Origin: RBG-16-57-9 sp964462185 | GTDB lineage: Archaea; Thermoproteota; Bathyarchaeia; TCS64 | Reading direction: 5' to 3' | DNA length: 64,000 nt | Assembly (NCBI GenBank): GCA_964462185.1 | Contig: CAYWWV010000001.1 | Location: 1-64,000 of the forward strand | Shown: one piece after another, positions 48,559 through 57,053 of the stretch | How positions within the stretch are numbered: position 1 is the first letter of the stretch | How the letters are laid out: each line of letters starts with the position of its first letter | Position numbers and translations under genes: made by a program | The notes under the pieces: model-generated | The model's input: the letters and a program-made list of their open reading frames with translations, nothing else | What the model was told of the DNA's origin: nothing | The model's database searches: none

Positions 48559-49291
48559 GGGAGTGGTCATGGCGGGGGGGCTGGGAACCAGGTTCAGGCC
48601 CCTCACCTACTACCTCCAGAAATGCATGGTCCCCGTAGGCCCCCAACAAAAACCCATACTGGAATACATCCTACGCCTATACCGCCACCACCACATCCGA
48701 GACATCACCCTCCTCGTCGGCTACAAACACCAGCAAATACGTAACTACTTCGGCGACGGCTCCAGGCTGGGGCTAACACTCACCTATGTAGAAGACAGGC
48801 CGGGTTGGAAGGGTAGCGGGATGGCCCTCCTCAACGCCTACTTGGAGGGGGTTTTATCGGAGGAGGAAACCCTGCTGGTCTATTACGGGGATATTCTCAG
48901 CAGCCTCAACCTTAGGTCCATGCTGGGACACCACTGGGAGACGGGTTGCAAGGCCACCCTAGCTTTAACCAAGGGGCTCAAGGTCAATGAGGGCGTGGCC
49001 AAGGTGGAGGGGGGGCTGGTCAAGGAGTTCCGGGAGAAGCCTACCCTGGAGTTCAACGCCACCATAGGCGTCTTGGCCCTGGAGGGAGAGGTCTTGCCCT
49101 CGCTGCAATCCATGGGGGCGGGGGAGGGGAGCCTGGACCTCATGGGGGACGTCATCCAGGGTTTGGTGGGGCAAGGGGAGAGGGTGGGGGCCTACGTAAC
49201 CGACGCCTTCTGGTACGATGTGGGCAGCGTTGAGAGGCTTGAGAGGCTGGACCCTGAGGTCTTCACTCGGGAGATGGGCTTCCTCCAATAG
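48548..49291 (+). CDS. Sugar-1-phosphate nucleotidyltransferase (single-domain)
   Basis: A 247-residue nucleotidyltransferase with the NTP-binding signature GVVMAGGLGTRFRPLTYYLQK, the YYGDILSS metal-binding loop, VKEFREKPT with the sugar-phosphate-binding Lys, and the DAFWYDVGSVERL end. It lacks the C-terminal beta-helix of the next gene's product. TTG 48548 is chosen as its product starts where family members start, with GGTGG about 8 bp upstream; TTG 48533 is an alternative. Likely substrate mannose- or glucose-1-phosphate; not resolvable here. Confidence 0.85.
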   Translation: MKAKGVVMAGGLGTRFRPLTYYLQKCMVPVGPQQKPILEYILRLYRHHHIRDITLLVGYKHQQIRNYFGDGSRLGLTLTYVEDRPGWKGSGMALLNAYLEGVLSEEETLLVYYGDILSSLNLRSMLGHHWETGCKATLALTKGLKVNEGVAKVEGGLVKEFREKPTLEFNATIGVLALEGEVLPSLQSMGAGEGSLDLMGDVIQGLVGQGERVGAYVTDAFWYDVGSVERLERLDPEVFTREMGFLQ

Positions 49292-49337
49292 TTCGATAGA
49301 TTCTTAACTCCAGCCAAGTCCTCTAAGACTGATCGAG

Positions 49338-50426
49338 TTGAAGACCCTTGTCCTAGCGGGTGGGTTCGGGACCAGGCTCAGACCTCTAAGCTGCACCAGG
49401 CCCAAGGCTCTTTTCCCCATAGCCAACAAACCCCTCATCGACTTCGTGTTGGAGTACCTAAAGTCCCACGGGGTGGAGACGGTGGTAATGGGGGTTTACT
49501 ATATGGCGGAGGACATTGTGAGGTATCTGGGGCCCACCAAGAATGGGTTAGGCATCCTCTACTCCCGGGAGCAGAGGCCCATGGGCACGGGGGGGCCCGT
49601 TAGGAAGGCCTTGGATTTACTCAACGAGGAGACCTTCACCGTTATGAATGGGGACATAATCACCGACTTCGACATGGGGGAGCTGGTGAGGCGCCACAAG
49701 AAGTTTGGAGGGGTGGCCACCGTGGCCTTAACGCGGGTTGAGAACCCCCACATATATGGCTCTGTGGTGCTTGGGGAGGATGGATTGATCAAGAGGTTTG
49801 TGGAGAAACCCGAGTATGGGAAGGCGCCCAGCAATCTGGTGAACGCGGGGATATATGTGTTCGAGCCCGAGATTGTGGACTATATTCCGGAGGATGGGAA
49901 GATTCGGATAGAGACCCAGGCCTTCCCAGTGCTGGTGGAGGAGGGCCAGTTGTATGGCTTCGAGAAAGAGTGTTTCTGGCTGGATGTGGGCTCCCCAGAG
50001 GACTACCTTAGGGCCAACCACCATGTTCTCACCAGGATGGGGGGGAACCACCAGTGCGAGTCTGCCCAGGTGGCCTCCACCGCCAAGTTGATGGAGCCCT
50101 GCATAATAGGGGAGGGGGTCTCGGTGGGGGAGGACTCCCAGGTGGGGCCCAACGTCTCCTTGGGGGATGGAGTCTCCATCGGTAAGGGGTGCTTGGTGGA
50201 GAACAGCATCTTGTTCCCGGGGGCGGTGGTGGAGGACTATAGTAGTGTTAAGGGGGCTATCCTGGGGGAGAATTGTGTCATCGAGAAGTGGGTGAAGGTG
50301 GAGGAGGGGAGCTTGATAGGGGACTTCGCCCAGATAGCTAGTGGGGTCACAGTCACCCGGGGGGTGAGTATCTGCCCAAGCAAGTTCATCGAGGAAAGCA
50401 TACTAGAGCCCCGAAAAGTGATGTGA
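49338..50426 (+). CDS. Sugar-1-phosphate nucleotidyltransferase with left-handed beta-helix (GlmU-like)
   Basis: N-terminal nucleotidyltransferase (LVLAGGFGTRLRPLSCTRPKAL, VMNGDIITDFD, VEKPEYGKAPSNLVNAGIY) of about 230 residues, then hexapeptide repeats near residues 245-350 (IIGEGVSVGEDSQVGPNVS, ISIGKG-type turns). Archaeal enzymes of this build make UDP-GlcNAc or GDP-mannose; the beta-helix may bear acetyltransferase activity or only drive oligomerisation. 362 residues, TTG 49338. Its stop overlaps the start of the phosphosugar mutase, which would supply its substrate. Confidence 0.87.
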   Translation: MKTLVLAGGFGTRLRPLSCTRPKALFPIANKPLIDFVLEYLKSHGVETVVMGVYYMAEDIVRYLGPTKNGLGILYSREQRPMGTGGPVRKALDLLNEETFTVMNGDIITDFDMGELVRRHKKFGGVATVALTRVENPHIYGSVVLGEDGLIKRFVEKPEYGKAPSNLVNAGIYVFEPEIVDYIPEDGKIRIETQAFPVLVEEGQLYGFEKECFWLDVGSPEDYLRANHHVLTRMGGNHQCESAQVASTAKLMEPCIIGEGVSVGEDSQVGPNVSLGDGVSIGKGCLVENSILFPGAVVEDYSSVKGAILGENCVIEKWVKVEEGSLIGDFAQIASGVTVTRGVSICPSKFIEESILEPRKVM

Positions 50427-51787
50427 TGAGGCTCTTCGGCTCCAACGGTGTTAGGGGGGTGGCCAACGAAGAGTTCACCCCCCAGCTTGCGGCGGCTGTG
50501 GCGGCCTCCGCTGGCCACCTTTTGGGGAGGGAGATGGCTTTGGGCCGCGATGGAAGGACCACCAGCCCCATGTTCAGAGATGTGGTGGCCTCGGCCCTCC
50601 TCTCGGTGGGCTGCAATGTTTACGACTTTGGGGAGATACCCACCCCGGCCCTCCAATACATGGTGAAGTCCAAGGGTTTCGACGGGGGGATAATGGTGAC
50701 GGCGAGCCACAACCCCCCCGAGTTCAACGGGTTGAAGGTTATTTATGGGGACGGTGTGGAGGTGCCCCGGTTCTTGGAGGAGCGCATCGAGGCCTTGGTG
50801 TCCCAGGGGGGGCCTGAGCCGGTGGCGTGGAACCAGGTGGGGAGGGTAACCCACCTGGAGTTCCTAGAGGAATACGTTGAGGCCGTTGTGAGCCACGTGG
50901 ACGCGGAGGCTATACGTGGGGCAGGCCTCTCCGTGGCCTTGGACCTGGGCAACGGCGTTGCCTCACTGACAGCGCCAAAGGTGGCGGCGAGGCTGGGTTG
51001 CAGGGTCTACACCCTCAACGAGGATATAGACGGCGAGTTCCCTGGGAGGGGGTCGGAGCCAACCCCGGAGAACCTGGGCGGACTTAGGGCGCTGATAAAG
51101 GCAACCGGCGCCTCCATGGGTGTGGGGTTCGATGGGGATGGGGACAGGTCTATAGTGATGGATGAGAAGGGGGAGGCCGTATGGGGGGATAGGACCCTCA
51201 GCCTGGTGGCCCAGGAGTATTTGAAGGAGCACCCTGGGGAGACCATTGTCACCCCTGTAAGCAGCTCCAACAGCTTGGAGGAGGTGGTCTCCAGGTATGG
51301 GGGTAAGGTGTACTGGACGAGGGTGGGGAGCGTGGTGGTGAGCCGGACCATGGTGGACAACGGCTTCAACTTGGGGGGGGAGGAGAACGGGGGAATCATG
51401 TATGGGCCGTTCCTGCCGGTGAGGGACGGCTGCATGACCATGGCCCTCCTCCTCGAAATCATGGCTAGGAGGGGGACTAGCCTCAGCAGGCTCATAGCCG
51501 AGCAACCCAGGCTTTACAAGGGGAAGACCAAGACCCCCTGCCCCAACCACCTCAAGGAGAAAGCCTTGGAGAGGCTTGCTCAGGGTGTGAAGGCCGCCCA
51601 GGTTAACACCCTTGACGGGGTGAAGATCACCTACGAGGATGGGAGCTGGGTGTTGTTCCGGCCCAGCGGGACCGAGCCCATATTCAGGGTCTACGCCGAG
51701 GCCGCCCAGAGGAGCCGGGTCAAAGAGCTGCTAGACCAGCACGTAGCCCTCATAGAGAAGGTGGTCAGCGAGCTAGCCTCTGCATAG
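50426..51787 (+). CDS. glmM: Phosphoglucosamine/phosphohexose mutase (GlmM-like)
   Basis: Alpha-D-phosphohexomutase. LFGSNGVRGVANEE is the N-terminus; VTASHNPPEFNGLK holds the phosphoserine; GFDGDGDRSIVMD is the Mg loop; GGEENGGI binds the sugar; FRPSGTEPIFRVY binds phosphate. It should convert glucosamine-6-P or mannose-6-P to the 1-phosphate for the preceding nucleotidyltransferases. ATG 50426 overlaps the previous stop (TGATG); a GTG three bases earlier is possible. 453 residues. Overlaps the convergent tpiA by 23 bp. Confidence 0.9.
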   Translation: MRLFGSNGVRGVANEEFTPQLAAAVAASAGHLLGREMALGRDGRTTSPMFRDVVASALLSVGCNVYDFGEIPTPALQYMVKSKGFDGGIMVTASHNPPEFNGLKVIYGDGVEVPRFLEERIEALVSQGGPEPVAWNQVGRVTHLEFLEEYVEAVVSHVDAEAIRGAGLSVALDLGNGVASLTAPKVAARLGCRVYTLNEDIDGEFPGRGSEPTPENLGGLRALIKATGASMGVGFDGDGDRSIVMDEKGEAVWGDRTLSLVAQEYLKEHPGETIVTPVSSSNSLEEVVSRYGGKVYWTRVGSVVVSRTMVDNGFNLGGEENGGIMYGPFLPVRDGCMTMALLLEIMARRGTSLSRLIAEQPRLYKGKTKTPCPNHLKEKALERLAQGVKAAQVNTLDGVKITYEDGSWVLFRPSGTEPIFRVYAEAAQRSRVKELLDQHVALIEKVVSELASA

Positions 51788-52463
51788 CCCTGGCCAGCTC
51801 CAATAGGGCCTTGTAGGGGTCGGGGGCCTTCACCACCCCGCTGGCCACTAGAATGCCCCGGGCCCCCAACTCGAGGGCGGCCTCAGCGTCCTCCCCGCTG
51901 GTGATTCCAGCGCCGCAAAGGACCTGCACCTGGGGGTCCACGGAGCGCACCCCTTTAACCGCCTCTGAAACCAGCTCGGGCTGGGCGGAGGAGACCGAGA
52001 CCCCGCTTCCGATTAGCTCGGGCGGCTCGATGGCTATGGCGTCGGGCTTGTGAAGCGCCGCCTTTTTCGCTGTCTCCACAGTATCGGCGCAGACCACTGT
52101 TACCAGGTCTGCCTCCCTCGCCCTTTTGATGTATTCGCCCAGTCTCTCCAGGGGGACGGGGTGCTCGCTGTGGTTTATCAGGGTTCCATAGGCGCCGGCC
52201 TCGGAGACGGCTTCTGGGAGTATGTATCCTGTGTACTTTCCATAGGTGACGGGGTCTATGTGTTGGGCGAATAGTGGGGTCTCGCTGGAGTCTGCCACAG
52301 CTGCCAAGTCCAAGGCTTGGGGGGCTATGGCTATACTGATCCCAGTCTTCTCGTTCACCCTCTCAGCTAGGCGGGCGAACTCGATGGCTCCCTGGCCCAT
52401 GCCCTCCCGATATGTTTTAAGGTTGATGAGAATCAAAGGGTAATCCAGTATTACAACAGTCAT
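51765..52463 (-). CDS. tpiA: Triosephosphate isomerase (archaeal type)
   Basis: Interconverts glyceraldehyde-3-P and DHAP. INLKTYREG contains the active Asn-Lys, GTLINHSEHPV the catalytic His, IAIEPPELIGSG the catalytic Glu loop, and GAGITSGEDAEAALELGARGILVASGVV the phosphate-binding end. The 232-residue length is that of the short archaeal tetrameric form. ATG 52463, with ATTAAAAC about 29 bp upstream. With pyruvate kinase it supports a working lower glycolysis. Confidence 0.95.
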   Translation of the reverse strand: MTVVILDYPLILINLKTYREGMGQGAIEFARLAERVNEKTGISIAIAPQALDLAAVADSSETPLFAQHIDPVTYGKYTGYILPEAVSEAGAYGTLINHSEHPVPLERLGEYIKRAREADLVTVVCADTVETAKKAALHKPDAIAIEPPELIGSGVSVSSAQPELVSEAVKGVRSVDPQVQVLCGAGITSGEDAEAALELGARGILVASGVVKAPDPYKALLELARAMQRLAR

Positions 52464-52545
52464 CCTGAAAGAGGTTTAACCCTCCCATGTTTTAATGGTT
52501 GTGAGAATCCTTATCACCCCAAAGGGATTAGTTTGAAGGAAGAAG

Positions 52546-53862
52546 TTGAAAGGCCCTAGGATCGTTGCAGGCCCACCAGGGCCGAAGGTTGCTAAAATAC
52601 TACGGGGCGCCGGCTTGGCCCCTGAAGACTATAACACACCCCTGATGGAGAGAGCCGAGGGAGTTTTTATCGAGGACCCCGATGGGAATGTCTTTATAGA
52701 CTTCATTTCAGGCAGGTGTGTCGTAAACACGGGGCATCGCCACCCCCGAGTGGTGGAGGCCCTAAGAAACCAGTTGGAGCGGGGTTTCCACTGGCAGGGC
52801 GCTGAATCCTACAGGCTCGCCCAGAGGCTTGGCGGCCTCCTGGGTATGCCAGGCTGCCAAGCCTACTGGACCCAATCCGGGAGCATGGCCAACGACTTCG
52901 CCCTTAAAGCCGTTAGGAGGGCCACAGGAAGGCCCCAAGTCATATGCTTCCACGGCAGCTACCATGGGGCCAGCTACGCCGGCATCAGCCTTAGCGGATA
53001 CCACCCGGACATGAAGAGGGGTTATGGCCCCCTAATCCCTGGAATCCACCACATCCCCTACGCCACCTGCTACCGCTGCCCCCTCCACCTGGACCCCGAT
53101 TCCTGTGGAGTGGCCTGCCTCGAGTTCCTGGAGCGGGCCGCCGAGACGGTGGTGGCCGAGGAGGAGGTGGCAGCCGTCTTCCTGGAGCCCGTCTTGGGGG
53201 ACGCGGGCTGGTATGTGCCCCCCGCGGAGTGGGTGAAAGGGGTGGCAGACTGGTGCCGCAGCGTGGGAGCCCTCCTCGTGGTGGACGAGATCCAGACGGG
53301 CATGGGGCGGACTGGGAAGTGGTTCGCCTCGGAGCATTTCCATGTGAAGGGAGACGTGGTACTGGTGGGGAAGGCTCTAGCAAGCGGCCTGCCCCTGGCA
53401 GCCTGCGTCATCCCAGGCAACCTCCTAGACCCAAAAGTAGGCGGGGCCATACCCATCCACGCACAATCATTCATGGCCAACCCCCTCTCAGTGGCGGCGG
53501 CACACGCCACCCTGGACACCATAGATAAGGAAGACCTCTGCCGAGCCAGCGAGAAAAAAGGGGTGGAGCTAAGGAAAGCGTTAGCCGAGATGGGGGAGAG
53601 GTTCCCCTTCATAGGGGATGTCAGGGGCCTGGGACTCTTGGTGGGGGTGGATATAGTGGAGACGCCTGAAACCAAGAAGCCTAACCCTGTTTTAGCCAGC
53701 TCCATCTGCCGGGAAGCCTTCAAGAGGGGTTTGTTTATGCTGGCCATGGGTAGCCCTGGGGGGGCGGTGTTGAGGGTTGCCCCCCCGCTGGTCATCACAG
53801 AGGAGGAGTTGGAGGCCGCCCTCCAAGTATTGGAGGAGGCCATGGCCTCGGCCCAGGGCTAA
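52546..53862 (+). CDS. Class III PLP aminotransferase (GABA/acetylornithine type)
   Basis: A 438-residue fold-type I aminotransferase. FIDFISGRCVVNTGHRHPRVVEAL, YWTQSGSMANDFALKAVRR (phosphate-binding), FHGSYHGASYAG, FLEPVLGDAGWYVPP, VVDEIQTGMGRTGKWFASEH with the PLP Asp, and VLVGKALASGLPLAA with the Schiff-base Lys. A Cys-containing insertion (CYRCPLHLDPDSCGVACLEFL) resembles that in some 4-aminobutyrate and 2,2-dialkylglycine-type enzymes. Substrate amine unknown. Start TTG 52546. Convergent with, and overlapping by 4 bp, a second class III enzyme. Confidence 0.88.
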   Translation: MKGPRIVAGPPGPKVAKILRGAGLAPEDYNTPLMERAEGVFIEDPDGNVFIDFISGRCVVNTGHRHPRVVEALRNQLERGFHWQGAESYRLAQRLGGLLGMPGCQAYWTQSGSMANDFALKAVRRATGRPQVICFHGSYHGASYAGISLSGYHPDMKRGYGPLIPGIHHIPYATCYRCPLHLDPDSCGVACLEFLERAAETVVAEEEVAAVFLEPVLGDAGWYVPPAEWVKGVADWCRSVGALLVVDEIQTGMGRTGKWFASEHFHVKGDVVLVGKALASGLPLAACVIPGNLLDPKVGGAIPIHAQSFMANPLSVAAAHATLDTIDKEDLCRASEKKGVELRKALAEMGERFPFIGDVRGLGLLVGVDIVETPETKKPNPVLASSICREAFKRGLFMLAMGSPGGAVLRVAPPLVITEEELEAALQVLEEAMASAQG

Positions 53863-55163
53863 CCCCTGTAGCCCTTCACAAACTCCTCTGTGGCAGAGAG
53901 GAACTCCTCCACGTCTTCCTCGCTGTGGGCGTTGCTAACCCAGCAGTGGCAAACTGTGGGGGTCAGGTACACTATGTTGTGCTCCAACATATAGGTGAAA
54001 TAAGCCCTGGCGGCCTCCACGTCGCCCTTGGCGGCTTCCCCGGCCGATTTGGGGGGGTTAGCCTGGAAGTGAACGGCAAACATACTGCCCACACCTGTCA
54101 CCGATGCCTCTAGTTGGGAGCCCTGGAAGATGTCGTCCAGCCCCCTTCGAATCCTCTCTCCCAATCCGTTGACGTGACGGTAAACCCTGCCGTCTAGTAG
54201 GGTTTTGATGGTCGCCAGGCCTGCCGCCATGGAGATGGGGTTGGCGGTGAAAGTGCCTCCGTGGGCGCTCCTTTCCTCGGGTTCACTGTGTTTCTCATGG
54301 TCTATGAGTTCCATGATCTCTTGGGGGCCGCAGAAGGCGCCCACGGGGAAGCCCCCACCCATTATCTTGCCCAGGACGGATAGGTCTGGCTTCACCCCGT
54401 AGTAACCCTGGGCGCCCCCAAGACCCATCCTGAACCCCGTCACCACCTCATCGAAGACCAGTAGAACCCCCTCCTCATCGCAGATCTCTCTCAGGGCCTC
54501 CAAGTAGCCTGGCTCCGGGGTGATGAACCCAGCGGCAGCCATCACCGGCTCCAATATGAAGCAGGCCGGCTTGAAGTCCTTCACCATCCTCCTAGCAGCC
54601 TCCACATCGTTGAAGGGGACTGCCTTGACGTCCTCCACGGCTTTGGGGTTAAGGCCGGCAGACTCCACCCTGCCGTAGGGCCTGGAAACATAGGCGTGTA
54701 GCCCGTCATAGCCCCCGTGCCAACCCCCCTCCACCTTGACCACCCCCCACCTCCCCGTGTAGGCGCGGGCCAGGCGGAGGCAGTACATGTTGGCCTCGGT
54801 CCCACTGTTGGTGAATCTCACCATCTCGGCGCAGGGGATGTGTTTCACGATTTGTTCCGCCATCTCTACCTCCAGTGGGTGGCTGAAGCCATAGTGTGTC
54901 CCCAGGGGGAGCTGGGTCTTCACAGCCTCGACCACCGCCCCAGGCGCGTGGCCCAGCAACAAGGCCCCGTGCCCCATCCAGTAATCGGTGTACACATTCC
55001 CATCAACATCATAGAGCTTGGCGCCCTGGGCCCGCTCCACGTAGAAGGGGTGGGGCGGCAGCGACCTGATGCTGTAGCTTACGCCCGCGGGGAGCACCCT
55101 CCGGGCCCTCTGGTGCAACCCATAAGACCCCTTGGTCCTTTCTGCGTATCCCATAAGTTCCAC
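53859..55163 (-). CDS. Class III aminotransferase/aminomutase, glutamate-1-semialdehyde aminomutase-like
   Basis: A 434-residue PLP enzyme. RARRVLPAGVSYSIRS, VDGNVYTDYWMGHGALLLGH, FTNSGTEANMYCLRLARAYTG, VEGGWHGGYD, LVFDEVVTGFRMGLGGAQGYYG and LGKIMGGGFPVGAFCG (Schiff-base Lys) follow the HemL-like subgroup, and HGGTFTANPISMAAGLA the late motif. It is not near haem genes and lacks close identity clues, so it may be a transaminase or a beta-amino-acid aminomutase rather than HemL. GTG 55163 is supported by a CTTATACC box 26 bp upstream; ATG 55154 is the alternative. Confidence 0.85.
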   Translation of the reverse strand: MELMGYAERTKGSYGLHQRARRVLPAGVSYSIRSLPPHPFYVERAQGAKLYDVDGNVYTDYWMGHGALLLGHAPGAVVEAVKTQLPLGTHYGFSHPLEVEMAEQIVKHIPCAEMVRFTNSGTEANMYCLRLARAYTGRWGVVKVEGGWHGGYDGLHAYVSRPYGRVESAGLNPKAVEDVKAVPFNDVEAARRMVKDFKPACFILEPVMAAAGFITPEPGYLEALREICDEEGVLLVFDEVVTGFRMGLGGAQGYYGVKPDLSVLGKIMGGGFPVGAFCGPQEIMELIDHEKHSEPEERSAHGGTFTANPISMAAGLATIKTLLDGRVYRHVNGLGERIRRGLDDIFQGSQLEASVTGVGSMFAVHFQANPPKSAGEAAKGDVEAARAYFTYMLEHNIVYLTPTVCHCWVSNAHSEEDVEEFLSATEEFVKGYRG

Positions 55164-55185
55164 CTATAGTGATGGTCTAAACCAG

Positions 55186-55193
55186 GGTATAAG
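55186..55193 (-). promoter_or_regulatory. TATA box of the HemL-like gene
   Basis: CTTATACC on the minus strand, centred about 26 bp before the GTG at 55163. Confidence 0.5.
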
Positions 55194-55206
55194 AGATCGG
55201 CCGCGG

Positions 55207-55214
55207 GTTTAAAG
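55207..55214 (+). promoter_or_regulatory. TATA-like box of the MBL hydrolase gene
   Basis: GTTTAAAG, centred about 27 bp before the GTG at 55238; favours GTG over the ATG at 55250. Confidence 0.45.
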
Positions 55215-55237
55215 AGGAGCACGTCTTAAGGGTCCCC

Positions 55238-56215
55238 GTGAACCCACAGATGGAGGCGGAGCCTGTCGTCAAGCTGGAGATCCCCATGAGGAGAAACCCC
55301 CTGGGGAAGACCTTCAGCTACCTCTTGAAGGAATCCGCAACCCTCATAGACACTGGGGTGCCCACCAGGGAGGCTATGCGAGCCCTAGAAAGACAGCTCC
55401 AGCGAGAAGGCTTTAAACCTGGGAGCCTCGAAAGGGTGATCCTCACCCACCTACACGTCGACCACATGGGGCTGGCTGAGAGGCTTTCCGCGTTGGGCGT
55501 TGAGATATGGGCCTCCGCCCAGGCTTGTGAAAGGCTGGAAGTCCTCAGGGAGGAGTCCGAGCGCTTCTTCGACCTGCTGGTGGAGGAGGCCCAGGCTTTC
55601 GGAGCCCAGGAATACCTGGCATACGTAGACAGCTTAAGACACCTTCTCCCCCCCACCCCCCCAAACCTGGAGGTAGACCAGACCATAAGAGACGGCCAAA
55701 CAATCAACCTCCCTGGAGCCACCCTCAAAGCCATCTGGACCCCCGGCCACGCCCCCGAACACCTCTGCCTCCACTGGGAGAGCCAGCGAATACTCTTCTC
55801 AGGGGACCACGTGCTCCCCAAGATAACAAGCCACATCTCCCTGCGCCCCCACCAAGACCAAGACCCCCTGGCCGACTACCTGGACAGCCTGGGGAAGGTC
55901 GAGGGCTTGGACGCCAGAATAGTACACCCAGGCCACCAATGGTCCTTCGAAAACCTCGCCCAAAGAGTCAAGGAACTCCGGCAACACCACCGCCAAAGAC
56001 TAGAGGAGATCCACAGGGCCATTAAGGGGAAAGAGAGAACCGTGTTTCAAGTGGCAAGCCAGGTCCACTGGGAGAGCAGGCCCTGGAGGCAGATGGATTT
56101 CTGGACCAAGAGGATGGCCGCAGCAGAAACCTACGCCCACCTAAAACACCTGGAAAACCTGGGAAAAGCCCACTCCACCCTTAAAAACAACACCCTAAGG
56201 TTCACAGCATTATAG
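55238..56215 (+). CDS. Metallo-beta-lactamase-fold hydrolase (glyoxalase II/LACTB2-like)
   Basis: A 325-residue MBL hydrolase: LIDTGVPT strand, ILTHLHVDHMGLAERL as the HxHxDH metal loop, IWTPGHAPEHLCLHW with the next His, ILFSGDHVL with the bridging Asp, and VHPGHQ for the last His. The 100-residue helical C-terminus (AQRVKELRQHHRQRLEEIHRAI) is like the LACTB2/winged-helix extension. Substrate may be a thioester, a lactone or a nucleic acid. GTG 55238. Followed by a strong hairpin and a convergent regulator gene. Confidence 0.85.
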   Translation: MNPQMEAEPVVKLEIPMRRNPLGKTFSYLLKESATLIDTGVPTREAMRALERQLQREGFKPGSLERVILTHLHVDHMGLAERLSALGVEIWASAQACERLEVLREESERFFDLLVEEAQAFGAQEYLAYVDSLRHLLPPTPPNLEVDQTIRDGQTINLPGATLKAIWTPGHAPEHLCLHWESQRILFSGDHVLPKITSHISLRPHQDQDPLADYLDSLGKVEGLDARIVHPGHQWSFENLAQRVKELRQHHRQRLEEIHRAIKGKERTVFQVASQVHWESRPWRQMDFWTKRMAAAETYAHLKHLENLGKAHSTLKNNTLRFTAL

Positions 56216-56230
56216 AGAATGGAAAAAGGA

Positions 56231-56260
56231 TCCCTCCCCCCAGAAAACCGGGGGGAGGGA
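56231..56260. terminator. Perfect 11-bp GC-rich hairpin between convergent genes
   Basis: TCCCTCCCCCC, an 8-base A-rich loop (56242-56249), GGGGGGAGGGA. It fills the only sizeable convergent intergenic region of the window. It may act as a bidirectional terminator, RNA 3'-end stabiliser or pause site; it lacks the U-tract that archaeal RNA polymerase usually needs. Confidence 0.5.
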
Positions 56261-56274
56261 AATGGGGGAGCGTT

Positions 56275-56937
56275 CTACCTCCAGACTTTGATTCCCCGCT
56301 CGTGGAGATACTGGGCCGCAAGGTCTGCAATGTCGGGGCCCTTGAAGGGAATCTTCAACTCCCGAGCCTTCCCCATGATCTCGTGGTAGTGGATCTCCAA
56401 GGGCTTCCCCTTCTCCTGGTACTCCTCCAATATGGTCTGAGCCACCGCCTCGGCCACACGGAACTTGGGGCTCAGCATACGGTAGTGGTGCTTCAAAGCC
56501 CGTGCCACCTCCTCTGGGGTTGCGCTCTCGATGGCCCACACAGTAGGCCTGGGGCCCCCTTTGCTCCGCTTGACCTTGCTGACCTTGAGCGCGGGGACCA
56601 GGACATTCATAGCCCTAAGCCTCTTGATAGCCCTGTAGACCGTGGCCTCAGGCATCTTCAATTCACATTGGAGAACCCAGGCGGTGGCAGCGCCATTTAG
56701 ACAGAAATATAGGAAGGTCTCGCTCACTGCGCTGCTGCTGAAAATCTTTTCGCTGAAACACATGAGCTCCTGGATGTTCTTCAATGTGGTTGCTAGGTCG
56801 TTTCTCTCGTTTAGGAGCAGGAGTTTTCGGAAAACGTCTACGTATTTGGCGAAGTTGGGCTCGGTGTGTTTGGCGCCTTTGATCGACGGCTTTTTATTCT
56901 TATTAGTAGTTCTATCTAGGGCTACCGTGTTTGACAC
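56275..56937 (-). CDS. Winged-helix DNA-binding regulator
   Basis: A 220-residue protein with a basic, Lys/Asn-rich N-terminal tail, a helical region (residues 30-75), then a winged helix with recognition helix MPEATVYRAIKRLRAMNVLVP (about residues 95-115) followed by a basic wing KVSKVKRSKGGPRPTVWAI. The C-terminal third (EEVARALKHHYRM to ERGIKVWR) is helical and unfamiliar. It is likely a transcription regulator of the MarR/PadR-like wHTH type. GTG 56937. It faces away from a ribbon-helix-helix gene across a repeat-rich promoter region, which one or both may control. Confidence 0.75.
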   Translation of the reverse strand: MSNTVALDRTTNKNKKPSIKGAKHTEPNFAKYVDVFRKLLLLNERNDLATTLKNIQELMCFSEKIFSSSAVSETFLYFCLNGAATAWVLQCELKMPEATVYRAIKRLRAMNVLVPALKVSKVKRSKGGPRPTVWAIESATPEEVARALKHHYRMLSPKFRVAEAVAQTILEEYQEKGKPLEIHYHEIMGKARELKIPFKGPDIADLAAQYLHERGIKVWR

Positions 56938-56991
56938 TTGGATCTAACTCCGGATCCCCATACGGGGTTGAGAAGTTATCAACGCCGATAT

Positions 56992-57000
56992 GTTTATAAG
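56992..57000 (+). promoter_or_regulatory. TATA box of the RHH regulator gene
   Basis: GTTTATAAG lies 54-62 bp before the ATG at 57054. Transcription would start near 57021, inside the repeat array, giving a leader of about 33 nt with GGTGG at 57039-57043 as ribosome-binding site. This differs from the leaderless pattern seen elsewhere. Confidence 0.55.
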
Positions 57001-57002
57001 TA

Positions 57003-57035
57003 TACTTGTTAACAAGTAAACAAGTAAACAAATAA
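57003..57035 (+). promoter_or_regulatory. 16-bp perfect palindrome plus tandem octamers: candidate RHH operator array
   Basis: TACTTGTTAACAAGTA (57003-57018) is a perfect palindrome. It runs into three octamers in tandem: ACAAGTAA (57012-57019), ACAAGTAA (57020-57027) and ACAAATAA (57028-57035). The array directly follows the TATA box and covers the predicted transcription start, as expected for an autorepressed ribbon-helix-helix gene, whose proteins bind short tandem or inverted sites cooperatively. Confidence 0.6.
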
Positions 57036-57053
57036 ACTGGTGGAACAGTAAAC

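Noticed and set aside
53859..55163. Calling this gene hemL outright
   Set aside because: Subgroup similarity is clear but the gene lies outside any haem cluster and many HemL-like proteins have other substrates.
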